Shown here: piece by piece, positions 35,502 through 46,775 of the stretch | Numbering within the stretch: position 1 is the first letter of the stretch | How the letters are laid out: the number at the start of each line of letters is the position of its first letter | Source: Chthonomonas sp. UBA2387 | Lineage (GTDB): Bacteria; Armatimonadota; Fimbriimonadia; Fimbriimonadales; Fimbriimonadaceae | DNA: 64,000 nucleotides | Direction: 5' to 3' | NCBI GenBank assembly: GCA_002343445.1 | Contig: DDSP01000064.1 | Span: 1,560-65,559 of the forward strand | Position numbers and translations under genes: made by a program | The notes under the pieces: model-generated | Told to the model about the DNA's origin: nothing | The model's database searches: none | Seen by the model: the letters and a program-made list of their open reading frames with translations, nothing else

Positions 35502-38456
35502 ATGTTGAGGTTCGCGATTCTCGCCGCAGTGAGCGGCAGCCTGCTGGTCGGCATTGCAGGCGATCTGAGCGCACAAGGGCAGTCCGAGGCCAAAGGGAAG
35601 GCCGAGTTCCGGCCCAATGCGGTGCTGGTTGCCTTTCAACCCGGTACTCCCGGCGGCCGGCGCTCGCGCGTGGTGACCGACCTCGGCCTGCGAGTGGACA
35701 CCAACGTCAAGAGCCCCCACTTCGCCCGACTTCTGTTGCCTCCGAATGCACGGTGGTCTGCCACAGGCTATGTCGACGCGCTGAAGCGGTTGCCGGAAGT
35801 CCGGGTCGCCGAACTCGACTTCGTGTACCGTCCCGCCCAGACCGCCCCCAACGACCCTAAGTTCTCCCAGCAATGGGCGCTCCGCAACACGGGCCAGACC
35901 GGCGGCACCGCAGGCGCGGACATCAACGCTCTCAACGCTTGGGCGGTGACGACGGGCAGCGAAGGCACCATCGTCGCGGTGATCGACACCGGCGTGGACG
36001 CCGCCCACCCCGACTTGAGCGCGAACATTCTGCGCGACGGCTCGAACCAAGTCATCGGCTACGACTTCTATTCCAACGACAACAACCCGACCGACGAGGA
36101 CGGCCACGGCTCCCACGTGGCGGGCACCATCGGCGCCGTCACCAACAACAACGTGGGCGTCGCTGGCGTGGCCCACCGAGTGCGGATCATGCCGGTTCGC
36201 TTCTTGGGTCCCGATGGTGGCTCGGCGGCCAATGCGATCCTTTCCATTGACTTCGCCCGCACGAACGGAGCGCACATCATGAACAACAGTTGGGGCGGCG
36301 GCGGCCACAGCCAACTGATGAAGGAAGCCATCGAGCGCGCTCGGGACGCGGGCATCCTGTTCGTCGCTGCGGCCGGGAACGCCGGGCGCAACGTGGACAA
36401 CAGTCCCTTCTATCCCGCCAGCTACAACCGCGAAGTCTCCAACGTGGTCAGCGTCGGCGCGACCAACGACCGCGATCAGCGTGCCTCGTTCTCGAACTAT
36501 GGACTCACCGTCGACATGTTCGCGCCGGGCGATGGAATCCTGAGCACGGTCCCGGTGGCCTACGACAGCGACGGGACGCCCGATGGCTACGATACGTACT
36601 CGGGGACGTCCATGGCCTCCCCTCACGTTGCTGGCGCGGCCTCGCTCATCAAGAGCCGGTACCCAACGCTTGGCGCGGCTCAGTTGAAGAAGCGGCTGCT
36701 CTTCGGCTCGCAGTCCAAGGCGGCCCTCGAAGGTCTGGCACAGTTCGGTCGGCTCGAATCGTTGATGATCCTCGACAACGACACCGTCGTGCCGTTCGCA
36801 CCCACGCGGCTGTCGGTCGCCAAGACCTCTCCCACGACGCTCGAAGTCGAGTTCGAAACGACGGGCGACGATGGCTACGCTGGACAGGCGTCGCGCTACG
36901 AACTCCGCTTTGCGGGTATGCCCGTCACCGAGGCGAACTTCGACCAAGCACGACTTGCCGAGGAGTTTGGCCTCAACACCCCCTCAGGGGCCAGCCAACG
37001 GCGCTTCGTTCGGGGCTTGTTCCCTGGTGGCACCTACTACGCGGCGCTGAGAGCCTACGACAACGTGGGCAATCCGTCGCGCGTCGTTTCGTTCGGCCCT
37101 CTCGCAACGGGACCGGCGATGTGGTCCGACCGAGTCGAAGGAGCACCCCAGTTCACGGCCTCCACCGGATCGTCCTGGTCCACCACGGATCAAGTCTTCT
37201 ATTCGTCCAAGCATTCGTGGACCGATTCGCCGGGGGACTATACGAACAACTCGGACACGATGCTCACGCTGAACGCTGCCGTGCCCGTCCCGCAGCTAGC
37301 GTTCCTTCGCTTCCACGCCAAGATGGCTCTGGAGACGGGTTACGATTTTCTCGACGTCGAGGTCTCTTCGAATGGCGGAACGAACTGGTCGAAGGTCTTG
37401 AGCCTTACCGGCTTCAAGGATTGGTCTCCCTACTCGGTGCCGCTCAGCCAGTTCGCCGGCAGCAACGCCCTGTTCAGGTTCCGGATGCGCACCGACTCCA
37501 GCATCGTCTACGACGGCGTCTATCTGGACGACATTCAGATCGTCTCGTTCGCAACCGTCTACTCGGACAACCTGGAGGGGGTCAACCGATTCGCAGGCGA
37601 CGCTCCCTGGGCCTTGGTCACGACCAACAGCCACAGCCCGACGCGTTCGTGGCACGACAGCCCCGGCGGCAACTACGCCAACGATCTCAACCTTCTGCTG
37701 ACGGGCACCAACACGATCCCGATCTCGGGAATCGCCGATCCGCACGTGATGGTGTGGGCCCAGTTGGCCCTTGAAAGCGGCTACGACTGGTTCTCGATCC
37801 TCACGGCCAACAACGGCGAGTCTCAGTTTGGCGAGCGCGTTCGCTTCACCGGCACCGCACCTTGGGCAGCCCTCCTTGCGCCCATCGGCGCTGCGTCGAG
37901 CACGCGCATCCAATTCAAGCTGACCACGGACTACTCCATCGTGGACGATGGTGTGCACGTGGACGACATCTCGATCGTGGGCGAGGCGCAGACGTCGGTA
38001 GCCCTATCGAACGTCTCGGGAATCTTCAGGTTCTCGTCGCTGGCCACGGGAGCCCTTCCGCCCGGCGGCGCAATCATAGAAGTCCGCCCGGTCGGCTCGA
38101 CCGCTCCCGTCATGGCCTACTCGGTGCCGCTCGGCTCTCTGGGCCAGTTCGCGATGGTGGTGCCGCGCGGCGATTACGATGTGTCGCTGAAGATCGGTTC
38201 TTGGCTGCGCCGAACGTTCCGCGTGAACGCCAGCGGCGGCGATGTGACGGGGATCGACGTCACGTTCGCAAATGGCGACGTCAACGGCGACAACTCGGTG
38301 AATCTCGTGGACTTCCTGATGTTGAGAGCGGCGTTCGGAAGCACGTCGGCCTCGCCAAACTGGAACGAGAACGCCGACCTAAACCGGGACGGCACCGTGA
38401 ACGCCACGGACTTCCTGATCCTGAGGGGCAACCTCGGGCGAACCGGAGACAGCTAA
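35502..38456 (+). CDS. Secreted S8 (subtilisin-like) protease with C-terminal dockerin-like repeats
   Basis: 984 residues from the ATG at 35502, which begins a signal peptide. After an inhibitor-like propeptide, the catalytic domain has Asp162 (AVIDTGVD), His202 (DGHGSHVAG), Asn in MNNSWGG and Ser370 (GTSMASPHVAG). Two related beta-sandwich units follow (about 535-680 and 690-830; each has SW/WHDSPG and YSIV/SIVYDGV(H/Y)(L/V)DDI). Near the C terminus are two dockerin-type calcium loops, NGDVNGDNSVNLVDFLML and DLNRDGTVNATDFLIL. It degrades protein outside the cell. Cohesins to match the dockerin are not seen here. Confidence 0.93.
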   Translation: MLRFAILAAVSGSLLVGIAGDLSAQGQSEAKGKAEFRPNAVLVAFQPGTPGGRRSRVVTDLGLRVDTNVKSPHFARLLLPPNARWSATGYVDALKRLPEVRVAELDFVYRPAQTAPNDPKFSQQWALRNTGQTGGTAGADINALNAWAVTTGSEGTIVAVIDTGVDAAHPDLSANILRDGSNQVIGYDFYSNDNNPTDEDGHGSHVAGTIGAVTNNNVGVAGVAHRVRIMPVRFLGPDGGSAANAILSIDFARTNGAHIMNNSWGGGGHSQLMKEAIERARDAGILFVAAAGNAGRNVDNSPFYPASYNREVSNVVSVGATNDRDQRASFSNYGLTVDMFAPGDGILSTVPVAYDSDGTPDGYDTYSGTSMASPHVAGAASLIKSRYPTLGAAQLKKRLLFGSQSKAALEGLAQFGRLESLMILDNDTVVPFAPTRLSVAKTSPTTLEVEFETTGDDGYAGQASRYELRFAGMPVTEANFDQARLAEEFGLNTPSGASQRRFVRGLFPGGTYYAALRAYDNVGNPSRVVSFGPLATGPAMWSDRVEGAPQFTASTGSSWSTTDQVFYSSKHSWTDSPGDYTNNSDTMLTLNAAVPVPQLAFLRFHAKMALETGYDFLDVEVSSNGGTNWSKVLSLTGFKDWSPYSVPLSQFAGSNALFRFRMRTDSSIVYDGVYLDDIQIVSFATVYSDNLEGVNRFAGDAPWALVTTNSHSPTRSWHDSPGGNYANDLNLLLTGTNTIPISGIADPHVMVWAQLALESGYDWFSILTANNGESQFGERVRFTGTAPWAALLAPIGAASSTRIQFKLTTDYSIVDDGVHVDDISIVGEAQTSVALSNVSGIFRFSSLATGALPPGGAIIEVRPVGSTAPVMAYSVPLGSLGQFAMVVPRGDYDVSLKIGSWLRRTFRVNASGGDVTGIDVTFANGDVNGDNSVNLVDFLMLRAAFGSTSASPNWNENADLNRDGTVNATDFLILRGNLGRTGDS

Positions 38457-38462
38457 AACACC

Positions 38463-39404
38463 ATGACGACAGTGATCCTCGCCGGCCTGCTTGCTACTCA
38501 GGCCGGAAGCGCAACGTATCCCGTTCAACCCTACTACCTCTATCCCGCCGACCAGCCGTACCACAAGGCGTACGAAGAGGCGGCCAACAAGATCGCCAAG
38601 GAGATTCAAGCCTGGTACAAAGAGCGGGTCGGCACGACCTTCCGCCTCAAGCCGCTCATCGTCAAGCAGTCGAAGCTGAGCTACGCCCAAATGCGCGGCG
38701 GCGCGAATCCCTCCGAAGAGGTGCTGGCCGACAAGCAGAAGATGCCGCGTTGGTGGGAAGGCGTCGAGCAATCGGTCGGCGGCTGGAAGGATAGGGAAGT
38801 CACTTGGGTGTTCGCGCAGGGTGGCGGAGGCTACGCCGCGGCCAACCTCATCCGGACCTACGCGGGTATCGGGATGTTCGGGGACTGGGTGCTCGAACCG
38901 ATCTCCGGCGTCCGCGAACCCGCCGCGATCACGGCCGACTTGGCCACTTGGCAGGTTCAAGGAGGCGTGCCGATGGGGACGACCGCGCACGAACTCGGAC
39001 ACGCCTTTGGCTTGCACCACCCCGACGACTACCCTGGCAAGAGCATCATGCGGTGGCATGGCGACTATCCGAAGACCGACCTGCTGGATCACGAGCTGCT
39101 GATCCTGCGCAACAGCCCCTACTTCGTGCCCAACGCCTATAGCGCCCAAGCGCCCTGGGTGGATTTTGAAAACGAGGACAAGATGGTGTGGGACACCATC
39201 GTCCGCGTCCGTGGCCGAGGCTTCAAAGAAGGGGACGAGTTGGAGTTTGTGGACGTGAAGAAGACGATCGTGACCCGACCGATGGTCATCGAGCCCGGCG
39301 CAGTCACCGTAAGGGTTCCTAAGGAGATCGGCCCCGGCTTCATCCGTGCGCGGCGCGGCGACCTTAAGGGCAATGCGGTGCCGGTGAACTTCTATCCCAA
39401 GTAG
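38463..39404 (+). CDS. Exported metzincin-like zinc metalloprotease
   Basis: 313 residues, six bases after the S8 protease gene. A signal-like start leads to a zinc site HELGHAFGLHH (ligands His176, His180, His186; base Glu177), the HExxHxxGxxH metzincin signature, followed by a candidate Met-turn SIMRW. The C-terminal 80 residues look like an IPT/beta-sandwich domain. Substrate unknown. Co-transcription with the S8 protease suggests a protein-degrading pair. Confidence 0.82.
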   Translation: MTTVILAGLLATQAGSATYPVQPYYLYPADQPYHKAYEEAANKIAKEIQAWYKERVGTTFRLKPLIVKQSKLSYAQMRGGANPSEEVLADKQKMPRWWEGVEQSVGGWKDREVTWVFAQGGGGYAAANLIRTYAGIGMFGDWVLEPISGVREPAAITADLATWQVQGGVPMGTTAHELGHAFGLHHPDDYPGKSIMRWHGDYPKTDLLDHELLILRNSPYFVPNAYSAQAPWVDFENEDKMVWDTIVRVRGRGFKEGDELEFVDVKKTIVTRPMVIEPGAVTVRVPKEIGPGFIRARRGDLKGNAVPVNFYPK

Positions 39405-39411
39405 GAAGCGC

Positions 39412-40532
<1,121 letters not shown>

Positions 40533-40545
<13 letters not shown>

Positions 40546-40910
40546 TCCAGACGATCCGAGGACTCGACCGGGTCGCCGTCGCGAACTTTCTGGCCGCGAC
40601 CCTGGCCTCGGCGGCCTTGCCGCCTTGGCTGATCAAACAGGGACTTGTTGCAACGCCGCAGCAGGCGATCGCCTTCGTCCTGCCAGTGGCGGGCTTCGTC
40701 TACGCGTGGAGCGTCATGCGCATGCTGGGCGACCCGAAGGAGCGGTCCCGGTTTCTCGTGGTCGTGATCTTTCTGGTGTTGTGGTGCTTCGGCGTGTTCG
40801 TGGCCGACTTCGTCAGCCGGTTCACGCTGCGCCGCAAGCCCGACTTCAGCCACCTGGAGCAGCGACTGAAGGAACGCGAAGGAAAGGCCGAGCCGCGCAG
40901 CGAACACTGA
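40533..40910 (+). CDS. Small membrane protein, unknown function
   Basis: 125 residues from the ATG at 40533, inside the end of deoB. Two or three hydrophobic segments (VANFLAATLASAALPPWL, IAFVLPVAGFVYAWSVM, FLVVVIFLVLWCFGVFVADFV) and a charged C-terminal helix (EQRLKEREGKAE). No known family recognised. Confidence 0.65.
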
Positions 40911-40914
40911 CCTT

Positions 40915-42891
40915 GTGATTGCAGCCCTCCTGGCCCTCGCACTGGCTCCGGCCCCCCAGATCGGCATCCGCGAATTGCTCCCCGAGATGACCGACATGGA
41001 GCGACTGGCGTACCGCCCCGACCCTTGGTACACGTGCGCCCAGGCCAGCAGCTACGACCGGAACTCGAAGTCGCCCACGGAAGACTGGTTCGCCAACTGG
41101 GATGCAGGGAAGTACCTGCGGGTGGAGACTCGCGAGGGACGCAAGGAGCGCGTGATGGCCGACCTCGAAGGTCCCGGAGCAGTGGTCCGCATCTGGTCGG
41201 CCAACCCGGCCGGCGTCATGCGCTTCTATTTCGATGGCGAGAGCAATCCCAGGCTGATGGCTCAGGCGGGCGACCTGCTCTCGGGCAAGGTCAAGCCGTT
41301 CGGCGATCCGTTCGCCTACGTGAGTTCGGCGGGCTGGAACCTTTATTACCCGTTGCCTTACGCGAAGAGCCTGAAGATCACGGTGGACGATACGGATGGC
41401 GACAAGTCGGCGGGGATGTACTACCACGTGGGCTACCGCACGTACGGACCCTCCACGACGGTGAGAACCTACACGCAAGGCGAAGCCGACTCCAGCGCCC
41501 GGACGTTGGCGGAGATCGGCAAGGCGCTGCTCTCCCCAAAGAACCCCGAGCCCAACGGTTCGGCGATGGTCGTGCTGGCCAACGCCGGAGTCGCGGGTTT
41601 CGAGATCCCCGGACCGGCTCTGGTGGACTACTTCGAAGTGAAAGTCAAGGGCGGCTCCAAAGACGTCGCCTGGGACGATCCGAACCACCTGCGGCGGGTC
41701 CTGCGTGAAACCCAGTTGCGGATGACTTTCGATGACGAACTCTGCGTGGATGTACCGCTGGGCGACTTCTTTGGCACGGCAGCGGGGCTCAACGCCTACC
41801 AGACGCTTCCGCTCGAAGTGACTTCCGACGGCACGATGATCTCCCGCTTGCCCATGCCGTTCGGCAAGAAGGCGCGCGTCGAACTCGTGGGGCGCGGCCG
41901 GCGAAACCTCGCCGTGGACTTCCGGTACCGTTCCAAACCCAAGCCCTTCGGGAACAACGCCTACTACCTTCGCGCACGGTTTGGCAGCGACTTCGGCGGC
42001 ACCCGTCCCATGCGCGACATGATGATGCTCTACGCCCGAGGCGAGGGCGTCTGGCTGGGCTCCAGCATGCACGTCGCCAACCCGACTCCGGGGTGGTGGG
42101 GCGAGGGCGACGAGAAGGTCTACGTGGACGGCGAGACGTTCCCGAGTACGTTCGGCACGGGCACGGAGGACTACTACGGCTACGCGTGGTGCAGCCCGCA
42201 GCCCTTCCTGCGTCCCTATCACTCGCAGCCACGGTGCGACGGGCCGGGCAACTTTGGGCACACGCTGGTGAACCGCTTCCACGTGTTCGATCCCATCCCG
42301 TTCGCCAAGTCGCTCCAGTTCGACATGGAGATGTGGCATTGGGAGGACGTGCAATCCGTGTGGGCGTACACGTCGTACTGGTACGCCAAACCGGGCTCGG
42401 CGTCCAACCCCTCGGCCGACCCGATGACCACGCCGTTCCCCGAACTCCCCAAGCCAAAATCGGTGGAAGGAGCGCTGGAAGGCGAAGACCTGAACGTGGT
42501 CGAGATGACCGGAGGCGAGCGAGAGCGTCAAACCGGCTTTTGGCAAACTTCGAAGGAGACCCAACTGTGGTGGAAGCACATGAAGGTCGGCGACCGGCTC
42601 GTGGTCGAGTTCCCGGTCGAGAAGGCGGGTCGCTACGAGATCGTGGCACACCTCTGCGGCGCGCGCGACTATGGCCGCCACCGGCTGTTCCTCGACGGCA
42701 AGGAGTTGGGTCTCTTCGACTTCTACAATGGCTCGCTGGTGTGGAACAAGCACTCCTTGGGCGTTCACGACCTGGCTGCCGGTGCGCGGCGTCTCACCGT
42801 GGTCAGCGAAGGAAGCCGCGAAGGAGCCCTGCCAGGCGGCATGTTTGGGTTGGACTACCTGCTCCTGGTTCCCGTGAAGGACTCCCGCTGA
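40915..42891 (+). CDS. GH172 (DUF2961) glycoside hydrolase-like protein
   Basis: 658 residues from a GTG start with a short signal peptide. DUF2961 hallmarks: YDRNSKSPTEDWFANWDAGK, ADLEGPGAVVRIWSANP, and later the GTGTEDYYGYAW stretch with the conserved E-D-Y-Y. Family members include fructofuranosidases and arabinofuranosidases that form multimers. The last 120 residues may be an extra carbohydrate-binding domain. Likely exported; substrate unknown. Confidence 0.9.
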   Translation: MIAALLALALAPAPQIGIRELLPEMTDMERLAYRPDPWYTCAQASSYDRNSKSPTEDWFANWDAGKYLRVETREGRKERVMADLEGPGAVVRIWSANPAGVMRFYFDGESNPRLMAQAGDLLSGKVKPFGDPFAYVSSAGWNLYYPLPYAKSLKITVDDTDGDKSAGMYYHVGYRTYGPSTTVRTYTQGEADSSARTLAEIGKALLSPKNPEPNGSAMVVLANAGVAGFEIPGPALVDYFEVKVKGGSKDVAWDDPNHLRRVLRETQLRMTFDDELCVDVPLGDFFGTAAGLNAYQTLPLEVTSDGTMISRLPMPFGKKARVELVGRGRRNLAVDFRYRSKPKPFGNNAYYLRARFGSDFGGTRPMRDMMMLYARGEGVWLGSSMHVANPTPGWWGEGDEKVYVDGETFPSTFGTGTEDYYGYAWCSPQPFLRPYHSQPRCDGPGNFGHTLVNRFHVFDPIPFAKSLQFDMEMWHWEDVQSVWAYTSYWYAKPGSASNPSADPMTTPFPELPKPKSVEGALEGEDLNVVEMTGGERERQTGFWQTSKETQLWWKHMKVGDRLVVEFPVEKAGRYEIVAHLCGARDYGRHRLFLDGKELGLFDFYNGSLVWNKHSLGVHDLAAGARRLTVVSEGSREGALPGGMFGLDYLLLVPVKDSR

Positions 42892-42939
42892 AAGGTATCA
42901 TCGGGTTGGTCGCGCCGTCGAGTTCGACCGTCCTCAGCC

Positions 42940-45135
42940 ATGAGCCTAGAACTTGCGGTACAGCGTTGGCCGGAAGCCAAACGGGTTTGCGTCGTCGGCG
43001 CGGGAACGATGGGCGGAGGCATCGCGGGTCATCTCGCCAACCTCGGGTTCGACGTCTATCTCCTCGATGTGGATGACCGGGCCGCGGCCAGTGGGCTGGA
43101 GCGCGTGCGCTCGTCCAAGCCGCCCCACCTGTTTCTTCCCGAATTCGCCAACCGCATCTCCACGGGTGGGCTGGACGACCATCACGATTGGCTGATGCAG
43201 GCCGATTGGATCGTCGAAGCCGTCGTCGAGAAGCTGGATGTCAAGCGCGAGTTGTTCCATCGGATCGCCACGACGATGAACCCCTCGGCGATGGTCTCGA
43301 CCAACACGAGTGGTCTGCAACTGGCCCTGCTTGCGGAAGGCATGCCCGATGCGTTCCGCGAGCGGTTCGTGGGCTCGCACTTCTTCAACCCGCCGCGCTA
43401 CCTCAAGCTCCTCGAACTCATCCCGGCGCCCGACACGCACCCGCTGGCGCTGCACGCGATGACCCGTTTTCTTGAAGACCGGGTCGCCCGTCGCGTCGTC
43501 CCCGCCAAAGACACACCTGGATTCATCGCCAATCGCTACGGCATGTGGGCCATGTTCCACGCCATCCGCACGGCCGAGAAACTCCAGATGACGGTCGAAG
43601 AGGTGGACGCGATCACGGGTCCGTTCTTGGGCCGGCCCCGCAGTGGGAGCTTCCGCTTGAACGACTTGGTGGGCCTGGACATCATGATGGACATCGCCCG
43701 CAACATCCACGAGCGATGCCCGCACGACGCGCACCGAGACGTGTTGTTCGCACCTCCCAGTCTCGCGCGGCTCCTCGAAAAGGGATGGCTGGGCGAAAAG
43801 GCGGGGCAAGGCTACTACCGCCGCGAAGGGCGCGAATTCATGGCCCTCGACCTCGTCACGTTCGCCTATCGCGAGCGCCGCGAGCCCGACCTGCCCTCGC
43901 TCAAGGAACTGGGTCGCCTGCCGCTTGGCCAGCGCATTTCGGCGGCACTCGAACTCCGCGACCCCGTCGGGGAGTTCCTGCGCAACCACTTGGTCCCGGT
44001 GCTCCAATATGCCGACCACCTCAAGTCCGAAATCGCCCACAACGTGCGCGACATTGACCGCGTGATGCAGTGGGGATTCGGTTGGGAGGCTGGCCCCTTC
44101 GCGATCATCGATGCCGTCGGCCACGAGAAGTTGGGCATCCGCTCGCCCGGCAAGTTCTATGCCGCCGGGGCGATCCTCGGCTTCGATGGGGAGTACAAGC
44201 CCGTCGCTCCCGAACCAGATTTCGCTTCGATCGAGGATTTTCCGGTCGTCAAGGAGGCGGGCACCTTCTCCGTCCGCGACCTCGGCGACGGCGTCATGGC
44301 CATCGCCACGCGCTCCAAGATGGGGGTCTTCACGCCGGGACTGGTGGAAGAACTCTCCAAGGAACTGACCGAGAACGAGTACGGCCCCCTGGTCCTGACC
44401 AGCGAAGCCAAGGTCTTCTCTGCGGGTTACGATCTCAAGTTCATCCTGTCTTGCGTGGATTCTGGCGACTGGGACGGTCTGAACGCCGGACTTGCCGCGT
44501 TCCAAGGGCTTGGCGAAATTCTCGCTCGGCACCGCATCGTCGCAGCGGTCAACGGGTTCTGTCTTGGCGGCGGCTGGGAGATGGCAACGGCTTGCGCGGC
44601 AACGGTTTATGGCCCCGAGTGTACTGTCGGTTTGCCCGAAGCCAAGGTCGGCGTGGTTCCTGGCGGCGGCGGATTGGCTCGGTTGCGCGTGCGGTATCAG
44701 CACGAACCCAGAGCCCTCGCCGAAATGGCCCTCAAGGTCAACTTGGGCATGACCTCCGTCAACGCGGAGGACGCCAAGCGGCTTGGGTTCGTTCGCGAAA
44801 CCGACCGCATCGAACCGCACCCGGACAAGGTGCTCTCGACAGCCAAGCGAATGGCGATGGAGATCGGCACCAACGTCGAACCCGCGTTCGCTCCCCTCTC
44901 GGGCCCGTTCGCAGGACTGGTCGAACAAGCTCAAGACCGCGCGCGCAAGGCGGGCGACCTGACGGAACACGACGATTTCATCGGCGACCGCATCAAGGCC
45001 GCTTTCGGCAAGAGCCAGTCGTTCCAAGACACGCTGGACAGCGAGCGGCGCGAGTTCCTTACTCTGTGCAAGCGCGCGCTCTCGGTGGCCCGCATCCGGC
45101 ACATGGTGGAGAACGGCAAGCCCCTCCGCAACTAG
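42940..45135 (+). CDS. Fused 3-hydroxyacyl-CoA dehydrogenase / enoyl-CoA hydratase (FadN/FadB-like)
   Basis: 731 residues. The N-terminal dehydrogenase has NAD-binding VVGAGTMGGGIAGHLANLG (19-37), STNTSGL, and HFFNPPRYLKLLELIP. The C-terminal crotonase half has FSAGYDLKFIL, GFCLGGGWEMA for the oxyanion hole and VGLPEAKVGVVPGGGG. The order (dehydrogenase then hydratase) is that of FadN, not FadB. It does two steps of beta-oxidation. ETF genes follow; no thiolase or acyl-CoA dehydrogenase is in the window. Confidence 0.94.
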   Translation: MSLELAVQRWPEAKRVCVVGAGTMGGGIAGHLANLGFDVYLLDVDDRAAASGLERVRSSKPPHLFLPEFANRISTGGLDDHHDWLMQADWIVEAVVEKLDVKRELFHRIATTMNPSAMVSTNTSGLQLALLAEGMPDAFRERFVGSHFFNPPRYLKLLELIPAPDTHPLALHAMTRFLEDRVARRVVPAKDTPGFIANRYGMWAMFHAIRTAEKLQMTVEEVDAITGPFLGRPRSGSFRLNDLVGLDIMMDIARNIHERCPHDAHRDVLFAPPSLARLLEKGWLGEKAGQGYYRREGREFMALDLVTFAYRERREPDLPSLKELGRLPLGQRISAALELRDPVGEFLRNHLVPVLQYADHLKSEIAHNVRDIDRVMQWGFGWEAGPFAIIDAVGHEKLGIRSPGKFYAAGAILGFDGEYKPVAPEPDFASIEDFPVVKEAGTFSVRDLGDGVMAIATRSKMGVFTPGLVEELSKELTENEYGPLVLTSEAKVFSAGYDLKFILSCVDSGDWDGLNAGLAAFQGLGEILARHRIVAAVNGFCLGGGWEMATACAATVYGPECTVGLPEAKVGVVPGGGGLARLRVRYQHEPRALAEMALKVNLGMTSVNAEDAKRLGFVRETDRIEPHPDKVLSTAKRMAMEIGTNVEPAFAPLSGPFAGLVEQAQDRARKAGDLTEHDDFIGDRIKAAFGKSQSFQDTLDSERREFLTLCKRALSVARIRHMVENGKPLRN

Positions 45136-45144
45136 AACAAACCT

Positions 45145-45885
45145 ATGAAGATCATGGTCCCCATCAAGAGGGTCGTGGACCCCTACGCCAAAGTGAAGGC
45201 CCTGCCGGACGGCACCGGCCTCGACACGGGCGGCGCGAAGTTCGAGATCAACCCGTTCGACGAGATCGCGTTGGAGGAGGCCGTGCGCAAGCGCGAAGCC
45301 GATCCGTCGGTCCAGATCGTTGCCGTCTCGATCGGGTCCTCTTCCTGCGAAGACCAGTTGCGGAAGGCTTTGGCGATGGGCGCGGATGAGGCGATCCTGA
45401 TCGAATCCGACGCCGAGTGGGATTCGCCCTCGGTCGCTGCCGAACTCGCTGCGCTGGCGAAGGAACTCGCTCCCGACCTCGTCTTGATGGGCAAGCAGGC
45501 CACCGACGACGACAACAACCAAGCCGCCCAGATGCTCGCGGCGTTGCTCGATTGGCCCCAAGCCACGTTCGCGTCCAAGTTGGACCTCGCGGGCGGCCGA
45601 GCGACCGTGGCACGCGAGACCGACACCGGCGAAGAGGTGCTCGAGATGGCCCTGCCGTGCGTGGTCACCACCGATCTGCGGCTCAACGAGCCGCGCTACA
45701 TCGCGTTGCCCGGCATCATCAAGGCACGCTCCAAGCCTCTCGCGAAGAGGCCACCCACGACGGAGCCAAGGCTCCGCACGCGAACGGTCCGCCTAGATGC
45801 ACCACCCACGCGCCCACCGGGACGCAAAGTGGGCAGCGTGGACGAACTCGTATCCGAGCTCAAGGCCCGGGGGGTGGTGGCTTGA
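45145..45885 (+). CDS. etfB: Electron transfer flavoprotein, beta subunit
   Basis: 246 residues. Signatures: KIMVPIKRVVDPYAKVK at the start, NPFDEIALEEAVR, and KQATDDDNNQAAQMLAALL, with the ETF-beta signature VVTTDLRLNEPRYIALPGI and a C-terminal AMP/ADP-binding tail. It accepts electrons from acyl-CoA dehydrogenases and passes them to the quinone pool. It lies 9 bases after the beta-oxidation gene. Confidence 0.96.
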   Translation: MKIMVPIKRVVDPYAKVKALPDGTGLDTGGAKFEINPFDEIALEEAVRKREADPSVQIVAVSIGSSSCEDQLRKALAMGADEAILIESDAEWDSPSVAAELAALAKELAPDLVLMGKQATDDDNNQAAQMLAALLDWPQATFASKLDLAGGRATVARETDTGEEVLEMALPCVVTTDLRLNEPRYIALPGIIKARSKPLAKRPPTTEPRLRTRTVRLDAPPTRPPGRKVGSVDELVSELKARGVVA

Positions 45886-46775
45886 AAGCGCTCCTGATCG
45901 CCTTCGATCCTTCCGAACTCGAGCCGCTGGCCCGCTTTGGTGCCGCCTTGGGTGCTCCCTTCGACGTGCTCTTGCTCACGGGCAGTGCGGACGACGGCTA
46001 TGGCGCCTCCGAGATGCTTCTAGCCGGGCTCGCCACCGTGCCTCCGGCGGACGGCCTGGCCAAGGGCATCGCGAGCGTCGCCGAGGGCTACACCCACGTT
46101 GCCGCGGCGGCTTCGATGCGATCCAAGGACGTGATGCCGCGCGTCGCCGTCCTGCTCGATGCTGGCATGGTGACCGACGCCATCGCGGTGCTCGATGGCA
46201 AAACGTTTCAGCGGCCCATCGTTGCCGGCTCGGTGATTGCCACCGTGACGGTGGAAACCGAGCGGGTCGCACTCACCGTTCGGACCTCGGCATTCGATCC
46301 TGCAACGCCGACCGGCTCGGCCAACAAGCGTTCCGTTGCGCTCTATTGCCCGACAGCAGTTGCTCGAACCAGCGCCGAGAGCCAAGCCAGCGGCGGCCGA
46401 CCCGACCTGACGCAAGCCAAGGTGGTCGTGAGCGGCGGACGCCCTCTGAAGGATGCAGGGACATTCGAGAAGTTGATCGGCGGCCTAGCCGATGCGCTTG
46501 GCGGCGGAGTCGGCGCGACCCGGGCAGCCGTGGACAGCGGCATCGCCCCCAACGAGGCCCAAGTCGGCCAGACGGGCAAGATCGTCGCTCCCGAACTCTA
46601 CATCGCGGCCGGCGTCTCGGGTTCGACTCAGCACTTGGCGGGCATGAAGGACAGCAAGTGCATCGTCGCCATCAACACCGACGGCGACGCGCCCATCTTC
46701 GAGGTGGCCGATTTCGGCCTGGTGGAAGACTTGTACACCGCCATCCCGGCATTGATGGAGCGGCTGCGCCCGTGA
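45882..46775 (+). CDS. etfA: Electron transfer flavoprotein, alpha subunit
   Basis: 297 residues from the TTG in the TTGA overlap with etfB. The FAD-binding C-terminal half has VVSGGRPLKDAGTFEKLIG, GVGATRAAVDSGI, GQTGKIVAPELYIAAGVSG and INTDGDAPIFEVADFGLV. The N-terminal half is short and lacks a ferredoxin-like add-on. It pairs with EtfB in the same operon. Confidence 0.96.
   Translation: MKALLIAFDPSELEPLARFGAALGAPFDVLLLTGSADDGYGASEMLLAGLATVPPADGLAKGIASVAEGYTHVAAAASMRSKDVMPRVAVLLDAGMVTDAIAVLDGKTFQRPIVAGSVIATVTVETERVALTVRTSAFDPATPTGSANKRSVALYCPTAVARTSAESQASGGRPDLTQAKVVVSGGRPLKDAGTFEKLIGGLADALGGGVGATRAAVDSGIAPNEAQVGQTGKIVAPELYIAAGVSGSTQHLAGMKDSKCIVAINTDGDAPIFEVADFGLVEDLYTAIPALMERLRP

Noticed and set aside
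42946..45561. 871-codon open frame on the minus strand
   Set aside because: It is antisense to the dehydrogenase/hydratase and etfB genes; it is a GC-rich shadow with no known motif.
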